This document shows positions 59,280-64,000 of a stretch of DNA of 64,000 nucleotides, in pieces. Position 1 is the first letter of the stretch, and each line of letters opens with the position of its first letter. The stretch lies in the NCBI GenBank assembly GCA_905203555.1, contig CAJKWK010000001.1:62001-126000 (forward strand), in the 5' to 3' direction. The position numbers were made by a program, and so were the translations under genes. The notes beneath the pieces were generated by a model that was not told the DNA's origin, ran no database searches, and saw nothing but the letters and a program-made list of their open reading frames with translations. The stretch comes from an uncultured Lachnospiraceae bacterium (GTDB lineage: Bacteria > Bacillota > Clostridia > Lachnospirales > Lachnospiraceae).

Positions 59280-60048
59280 CTGTTCTATGCTCCTCGTTTC
59301 TATCATTAATTTCCTTATACTGTATTTCCATCAGCATCAGTCCCTGCGGAGGTGCCGTAACACCTGCCGCCTCCCGATTCTTTGCCTCCAATATCTCTTT
59401 CACCTGTTCCGGTGTATAAAATCCTCTTCCCACACGCAGCAACGTTCCTACAATAATCCGAACCATATTATAAAGGAATCCATTCCCCCGGATCCGAATG
59501 ACCAATTCTTCTGCCTGTTTCTCAATCACTAATTCATAAATGGTTCTCACCGTTGTCTTAACATTTTTATGAATGCTGCAAAAGCTCACAAAATCATGTT
59601 CTCCCACCAGATATTCGGCTGCCTTTCGCATATTTTCAAGATTCAGGCGATACGACACATGATATGTTGTGTGTCGTTTTGTTGGATCCGGAACTTCCGA
59701 GTTCCAGATATGGTATTCATATGTTTTTGTACAATCCTGATAACGCGGGTGCCAGTCAGAAGGCACTTCCTCAGATCTCACAATGACAATATCCTCCGGA
59801 AGTTTCCGGTTCAAAGCGTAAGCCATACGTTCTGCCGGAATCGGAGAATTTGTGTCAAAAACCGCCACATTTCCCCTTGCATGTACGCCGGAATCGGTTC
59901 GGCTCGCTCCAATCACAGTAATCGGCTCTCCTGTCATTTCAGACAATTTCCGATTCAATATCTCTTCAATCGTAATTCCATTGGGCTGCACCTGCCAGCC
60001 GCAATAATTCGTACCATCATAGGCAATCGTCAGTTTTACTCGTTTCAT
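59269..60048 (-). CDS. truA: tRNA pseudouridine synthase A paralogue 2
   Basis: 259-aa TruA enzyme with the canonical catalytic motif GASRTDSGVHARGN (Asp about residue 54), DFVSFCSIHKNVKTTVRTI and GNGFLYNMVRIIVGTLLRVGRG. The start is ATG at 60048, 6 nt after GAGGG. The longer open frame upstream is not supported. It follows ecfT by 10 nt and overlaps tex, matching the ecfA-ecfA-ecfT-truA order seen in many Firmicutes, so this is probably the main TruA. The other copy at 32100-32858 is the extra one. Confidence 0.93.
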   Translation of the reverse strand: MKRVKLTIAYDGTNYCGWQVQPNGITIEEILNRKLSEMTGEPITVIGASRTDSGVHARGNVAVFDTNSPIPAERMAYALNRKLPEDIVIVRSEEVPSDWHPRYQDCTKTYEYHIWNSEVPDPTKRHTTYHVSYRLNLENMRKAAEYLVGEHDFVSFCSIHKNVKTTVRTIYELVIEKQAEELVIRIRGNGFLYNMVRIIVGTLLRVGRGFYTPEQVKEILEAKNREAAGVTAPPQGLMLMEIQYKEINDRNEEHRTDGY

Positions 60049-60058
60049 AAATGCCCTC

Positions 60059-60883
60059 TCAAAAAATCCACAGCCGGAACGGCACAAATCTTCCCACCAA
60101 AAGGACTGCCGCAAAATATAGAATGGTAATCCCATAGGCTGCATAATCTTTTCCACGATAGAACAGTGGTTTCATCTTCGTTCTTCCGTCGCCGCCCTGA
60201 TAACATCTTGCTTCCATCGCCATCGCCAGATCATTTGCTCTGCGGAATGCAGAAACAAACAACGGCACAAGAATCGGCACCATTGCCTTCGTCCTCTGAA
60301 TCAAATTACCGCTTTCCAAATCCGCCCCACGTGCAATCTGCGCTTTCATGATCTTATCTGTTTCCTCCAGAAGGATTGGAATAAAACGCAATGCAATAGA
60401 CATCATCATTGCCACTTCGTGAACCGGACAATGCAGCTTATTCAATGGATGCAGTAATTTCTCAATTCCATCCGTCAATGAATTTGGAGTTGTGGTCAAC
60501 GTCATAAGCGAAGAACCGATGATCAGATAAATCAATCGGATTGCCATAAACACGCACGTTCTCAATCCCTTTTCGTAAATATGGATAAACCCGATATGCA
60601 CCAGTTCTTCTCCGCCTTTTGTCAAAAACAAATTCATCACAACTGTAAACATCAACAAAATAACGATGGTTTTTAATCCCTTTACAATAAACTTAAACGG
60701 AACGCGGCTGATTTTAATCACCGCCGCCAAAAATATCGTTGCGATTACATATCCAAGCAAACTGTTCTGTACAAAAAGTGAAATCAAAAACAACAGCGTA
60801 CAGACAATTTTCACTCTGGGATCTAAACGATGTATCAAACTCTGACTCGGATAATACTGTCCGATTGTAATATCTCTAATCAT
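60059..60883 (-). CDS. ecfT: ECF transporter transmembrane protein EcfT
   Basis: 274-aa membrane scaffold of energy-coupling factor vitamin importers. It has QYYPSQSLIHRLDPRVKIVCTLLFLIS near the start, at least five membrane segments, and the two Ala-Arg coupling motifs in MKAQIARGADLESG and AMAMEARCYQGG that bind the two ATPases. Start ATG at 60883 overlaps the EcfA2 end by 8 nt. With the two ATPases it forms the shared module that serves separate S-components encoded elsewhere. Confidence 0.95.
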   Translation of the reverse strand: MIRDITIGQYYPSQSLIHRLDPRVKIVCTLLFLISLFVQNSLLGYVIATIFLAAVIKISRVPFKFIVKGLKTIVILLMFTVVMNLFLTKGGEELVHIGFIHIYEKGLRTCVFMAIRLIYLIIGSSLMTLTTTPNSLTDGIEKLLHPLNKLHCPVHEVAMMMSIALRFIPILLEETDKIMKAQIARGADLESGNLIQRTKAMVPILVPLFVSAFRRANDLAMAMEARCYQGGDGRTKMKPLFYRGKDYAAYGITILYFAAVLLVGRFVPFRLWIF

Positions 60884-61724
60884 GAAAACTCCTCATTATC
60901 TCCTCTGCGGCTTCTTCGATCGTAGTAACATCTGTCCTAACGTCAAGCCCGCTTTCTTTCAGATCATGCATAATATAAGTCACCTGCGGAGCTGCCAGCC
61001 CCACCTGCTCCAATTCCTTATAATGTGCAAATACTTCTTTTGGTGAACCATCCAGCATCTTTTCCCCTCGATTCATAACAATGATCCGATCTACATATTT
61101 AGCAATATCTTCCATGCTGTGAGAGACAAGAATTACTGACATCCCGGTCTGCTCATGTAAATGTGCAATCTGATCCAGAATCTCATCCCGTCCCCGGGGA
61201 TCCAGTCCCGCCGTCGGTTCGTCCAGAATAAGAACTTGCGGACGCATTGCCAGAACACCTGCAATTGCCGCCCTTCTTTTCTGACCCCCGGAAAGTTCAA
61301 ACGGAGACTGCTTGTAATATTTTTCCGGAAATCCAACCAACTGCAGTGCCTCGCGCGCCCGTTTTTCACATTCTTCCTGTGAAAGGCCTTGATTTTTCGG
61401 GCCAAAACATACATCCGTAAAAACATCTACTTCAAACAACTGATGCTCCGGATACTGAAATACCAGTCCTACCTGACTGCGCAGCTGTTTCATCGGATAG
61501 CCCTCTGCATAAATATTTTCTCCATTATAATACAATTCTCCGGAAGTTGCTTTGATCAACCCATTCAAATGCTGAATCAGTGTTGATTTTCCGGAACCTG
61601 TATGTCCGATGATACCTACAAACTGCCCCTGAGGTATCTCCAGATTGATATCCTTGAGCGCCTGTTTTTCATACGCCGTTCCCGGACTATAGATATAATT
61701 GATCTGTTTTAATTCGATTGACAT
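60876..61724 (-). CDS. ecfA2: ECF transporter ATPase EcfA2
   Basis: 282-aa ABC ATPase with Walker A GHTGSGKST, Q-loop FQYPEHQLFE, signature LSGGQKRRAAIA and Walker B VLILDEPTAGLDPRG. The C-terminal extension is typical of Ecf ATPases. The start is ATG at 61724, with GGTGGG 6 nt upstream. The open frame from 61760 overlaps the previous gene and is not needed. It lies 17 nt downstream of ecfA1 and overlaps ecfT. Confidence 0.95.
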   Translation of the reverse strand: MSIELKQINYIYSPGTAYEKQALKDINLEIPQGQFVGIIGHTGSGKSTLIQHLNGLIKATSGELYYNGENIYAEGYPMKQLRSQVGLVFQYPEHQLFEVDVFTDVCFGPKNQGLSQEECEKRAREALQLVGFPEKYYKQSPFELSGGQKRRAAIAGVLAMRPQVLILDEPTAGLDPRGRDEILDQIAHLHEQTGMSVILVSHSMEDIAKYVDRIIVMNRGEKMLDGSPKEVFAHYKELEQVGLAAPQVTYIMHDLKESGLDVRTDVTTIEEAAEEIMRSFHD

Positions 61725-61741
61725 CTGTGTCCCACCTATCT

Positions 61742-62605
61742 TCACTTTCTTCGTTTCCACAGCTCTGTCACAGCCTTCACCAGTTCGCTTCTTCTTAAAA
61801 TTCCTTTTGGAAGTTCCAGACCTTGTATACGGAGTTCTTCCGCCAGCATCGTAACCTGAGGCACATCCAAATGGTATTTTTTTAATTCCTCTACCTGACT
61901 AAAAATTTCTCGCGGCGTTCCCTGCATAACAACCTGTCCGCGATCCATTACATACACCTTATCTGCATCAATAACTTCTTCCATATAATGTGTAATCAAA
62001 ATTACAGTCACGTTCTTTCTTCTTCGCAATTCCTTTACTGTTTCCAGAACTTCTTTACGCCCATTCGGATCCAACATCGCTGTCGGCTCATCCAAAACAA
62101 TGCACTGAGGAGTCATTGCGATCACTCCTGCAATCGCAACTCGCTGTTTCTGTCCCCCGGAAAGTTTATTTGGAGAATTGGTACGATACTCCAGCATCCC
62201 CACTGATTTCAAACTCTCTTCTACACGTGTCCAGATTTCATCCGTAGGCACACCAAGATTCTCCGGACCGAATCCTACATCCTCTTCCACAACCGTACCG
62301 ATAATCTGATTGTCCGGATTTTGAAATACCATACCGGCGGACTGACGGACATTCATCAACTCTGCCGGATCTTTTGTATCCCGTCCATTGACCCACATTG
62401 TTCCTCCTGTCGGAACCAATATTGCGTTGATGTGCTTTGCCAGAGTCGACTTTCCAGAACCGTTATGCCCCAGAATCGCCACAAACTGCCCCGGCTGAAC
62501 ATCCAGATCAACCTCATCGATAGCACGATTTGTTCCGATGACATTTCCTTCATCATCGCGTTTTTCATATTCGTAAACAAGCTCTTCCGCCTGTATCATA
62601 TTCAT
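61742..62605 (-). CDS. ecfA1: ECF transporter ATPase EcfA1
   Basis: 287-aa ABC ATPase with Walker A GHNGSGKST, Q-loop FQNPDNQIIG, signature LSGGQKQRVAIA and Walker B CIVLDEPTAMLDPNG. It is the first gene of the ecfA1-ecfA2-ecfT-truA-tex minus-strand set. Start ATG at 62605 follows AGAGG with an 8-nt spacer; the ATG two codons later is possible. It pairs with EcfA2 as an asymmetric ATPase dimer. Confidence 0.95.
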   Translation of the reverse strand: MNMIQAEELVYEYEKRDDEGNVIGTNRAIDEVDLDVQPGQFVAILGHNGSGKSTLAKHINAILVPTGGTMWVNGRDTKDPAELMNVRQSAGMVFQNPDNQIIGTVVEEDVGFGPENLGVPTDEIWTRVEESLKSVGMLEYRTNSPNKLSGGQKQRVAIAGVIAMTPQCIVLDEPTAMLDPNGRKEVLETVKELRRRKNVTVILITHYMEEVIDADKVYVMDRGQVVMQGTPREIFSQVEELKKYHLDVPQVTMLAEELRIQGLELPKGILRRSELVKAVTELWKRRK

Positions 62606-62656
62606 CTCGTTATCCTCTCCACGATCTTTGTTTTACTGTTACTGCCAATAGATTTT

Positions 62657-62685
62657 ATTTTAGTGTATGGAATGTGTTTTTGCAA
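62657..62685 (-). promoter_or_regulatory. Promoter of the ecf operon
   Basis: TTGCAA (62680-62685), a 17-nt spacer and TAAAAT (62657-62662) on the minus strand. Confidence 0.6.
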
Positions 62686-62732
62686 GCATGAGAACAAGTT
62701 TTTACCTATAATAAAAATTTTTTTCGTCCCCC

Positions 62733-62761
62733 TTGACGAAAGTCCGATTTCAGACTATAAT
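62733..62761 (+). promoter_or_regulatory. Promoter of the marR-MATE operon
   Basis: TTGACG (62733-62738), a 17-nt spacer and TATAAT (62756-62761). The spacer contains the first MarR-type operator. Confidence 0.82.
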
Positions 62762-62793
62762 TCTCAGAAGATTATAAGCGTCCGATTTCGGAC
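62741..62793. promoter_or_regulatory. Two MarR-type operators
   Basis: AGTCCGATTTCAGACT (62741-62756) and GTCCGATTTCGGAC (62780-62793) share the palindromic site GTCCGA-TT-TCGGAC. One overlaps the promoter spacer and the other lies about 13 nt after the start of transcription. This arrangement suggests autorepression by the adjacent MarR protein. Confidence 0.78.
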
Positions 62794-62844
62794 TTTTTAA
62801 ATGAATTATTAATTTTTCATATTTATACAAAGGAGACATATATC

Positions 62845-63297
62845 GTGGGAGAAGACCTTGTAAGTAAACGACTTGCTGAATATAACAGTATCATCAAGGA
62901 GCATGAAGATCTCTATCGACAGCTTGCGAAACGATTCGGGATGTCTGAATGTTCCTTCTGGATTCTCTATTCTCTTAGGGAAACCAACACTTCCATTACA
63001 CAGAGCGAACTGTGCTATGCTTTGAGCCAGCCGAAACAGACCATCAATTCTGCTCTGAAGAAGATGCAAGACTACGGTTTTATCGAACTTCTTATCAGCC
63101 AGGACCGCCGCAAAAAATATATCCGTTTAACAGACAAGGGGGCTCTTCTGGCGCAGGAAACGGTGGACAAAGTCATCCTTCTGGAAAATCAGACCTTTGA
63201 TACATTTACAGAAGAGGAACAGAGTTTATTTTTGCAATTACTTCATAAATATACCGATAACTTAAAAATCAATCTATCAGAAAGGAATTTGAAATGA
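62845..63297 (+). CDS. MarR-family transcriptional regulator
   Basis: 150-aa winged helix regulator. It has SECSFWILYSLRETNTSITQSELCYALSQPKQTINSALKKMQDYGFIELLISQDRRKKYIRLTDKG, the MarR DNA-binding core with the wing motif DRR. Translation starts at GTG 62845, 8 nt after AGGAGA. It overlaps the MATE gene by 4 nt (ATGA), so it probably controls that exporter in response to a drug-like or redox ligand. Two matching palindromes at its promoter are the likely targets. Confidence 0.9.
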   Translation: MGEDLVSKRLAEYNSIIKEHEDLYRQLAKRFGMSECSFWILYSLRETNTSITQSELCYALSQPKQTINSALKKMQDYGFIELLISQDRRKKYIRLTDKGALLAQETVDKVILLENQTFDTFTEEEQSLFLQLLHKYTDNLKINLSERNLK

Positions 63298-64000
63298 AAA
63301 TACAGCTTTCAGAACATTTTACATATTCAAAATTATTTCGCTTTTGCCTTCCTTCGATCGTTATGATGGTTTTCACCTCCATCTACGGTGTTGTAGATGG
63401 GTTATTTATTTCTAATTTTGTAGGAAAATCTGCCTTTGCCGCGGTCAATCTGGTCATGCCGTTTATTATGATGATCGGCGGCATTGGTTTTATGATTGGA
63501 ACCGGAGGCAGTGCGCTGGTTGCCAAGACTCTGGGGGAAGAGAAACCGGAACTTGCCAACCGTTATTTCACCATGATGGTAAAACTTGCTGTCATCTGCG
63601 GTCTGACTCTTGCCGTCATCGGGACTATTCTGATTCGCCCCATATCAATCTGGCTCGGCGCTACAGAAGAGATGCTTGGATACTGTGTAACTTACGGTAG
63701 AATTGCTCTTATTTTTAACACAACGTTTATCCTGCAAAATGTATTCCAGAGTTTCTTTGTCGTAGCCCAAAAACCAAAACTCGGTCTGGCCGCAATCGTC
63801 CTTGCCGGTATTACGAATATGTGTCTGGATGCTCTCTTTATCGGCGTATTTCAATGGGGTGTGGCTGGCGCCGCAATGGCAACCGCTCTGAGCGAATGTG
63901 TAGGCGGTCTGTTCGGATTGATTTATTTTCTCCGCCCAAATACCAGCCTGCTGCGCCTTGTAAAAACAAAAATGGATGCCAAAGCAATCCTCAAAGCCTG
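63294..64000 (+). CDS. MATE-family efflux transporter, N-terminal part (cut by window edge)
   Basis: About 235 codons are open from ATG 63294 to the window end. The translation (SKLFRFCLPSIVMMVFTSIYGVVDGLFISNFVG, then GTGGSALVAKTLGE and VAQKPKLGLAAIVLAGITNMCLDALFI) shows the first six membrane helices of a multidrug and toxin extrusion protein. Start overlaps the MarR stop as ATGA, with AAAGGA upstream. It should export cationic drugs or related compounds using sodium or protons. The rest lies outside the window. Confidence 0.92.
   Translation, partial: MKIQLSEHFTYSKLFRFCLPSIVMMVFTSIYGVVDGLFISNFVGKSAFAAVNLVMPFIMMIGGIGFMIGTGGSALVAKTLGEEKPELANRYFTMMVKLAVICGLTLAVIGTILIRPISIWLGATEEMLGYCVTYGRIALIFNTTFILQNVFQSFFVVAQKPKLGLAAIVLAGITNMCLDALFIGVFQWGVAGAAMATALSECVGGLFGLIYFLRPNTSLLRLVKTKMDAKAILKA

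Overview
The window looks like the chromosome of an anaerobic, low-GC gut Firmicute, most likely a Lachnospiraceae (Ruminococcus gnavus, Blautia or Roseburia type). The evidence is AGGAGG-type ribosome-binding sites on nearly every gene, TTGACA-N17-TATAAT promoters, YesM/YesN-type two-component systems, an ECF transporter module, and a B12-independent (glycyl radical) propanediol microcompartment. The species cannot be fixed from the sequence alone. I see no rRNA, tRNA, insertion sequence, prophage or CRISPR array. The region reads as three carbon-catabolism blocks set in housekeeping genes.

Block 1 (1-28.2 kb) handles L-fucose. On the minus strand it has the start of L-fucose isomerase, a rhamnulokinase-like FGGY kinase, and a divergent AraC regulator. 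Next comes a seven-gene minus-strand set: response regulator, histidine kinase, membrane-anchored binding-protein-like sensor, permease, ATPase, permease, lipoprotein binding protein. Then follows a bacterial microcompartment (BMC) locus transcribed leftward from 27.18 to 13.09 kb. It encodes a glycyl radical diol dehydratase and its activase, fuculose-phosphate aldolase, a GlcG-like protein, PduP-type aldehyde dehydrogenase, a zinc alcohol dehydrogenase, four hexameric shell proteins, PduL, a pentameric shell protein, PduS, PduT, a DeoR regulator and an iron alcohol dehydrogenase. The implied route is fucose to fuculose-1-P to lactaldehyde to 1,2-propanediol to propanal, ending in propionyl-phosphate or propanol. 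A PHP-domain hydrolase is divergent to it.

The middle (28.2-37.8 kb) holds a fructokinase-like kinase, two CobW-family GTPases (one with a His-rich metal-binding insert), exonuclease III, a TruA paralogue, and a peptide/nickel-type ABC importer whose two ATPases are fused into one protein.

Block 2 (38.0-56.9 kb) handles glucuronides and uronates: a GPH symporter, a GH2 beta-glucuronidase, AraC regulators, uxaC, kdgK, eda, a VOC protein, an IclR (KdgR-like) regulator, uxaA, uxaB, uxuB and uxuA. Together they give complete routes from glucuronate and galacturonate to pyruvate plus glyceraldehyde-3-P. Three matching palindromes just downstream of the kdgR, VOC and eda promoters form a visible local regulon. 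A glycine riboswitch followed by an AGCS amino-acid symporter is inserted between kdgR and uxaA.

Block 3 (57.1-64 kb) is tex, truA and the ECF energising module ecfT-ecfA2-ecfA1, then a divergent MarR-MATE operon whose promoter carries two operator palindromes. The MATE gene runs off the end.

The most unusual item is a hexameric BMC shell gene (18107-18541) with a 52-residue lysine-rich N-terminal tail and a second, strong internal start that would also make the tail-less form. Also notable are a zinc alcohol dehydrogenase and an aldolase carrying apparent encapsulation peptides, a diol dehydratase activase without the ferredoxin insert, a shared motif at both BMC promoters, and a 46-nt repeat found next to transcription terminators.
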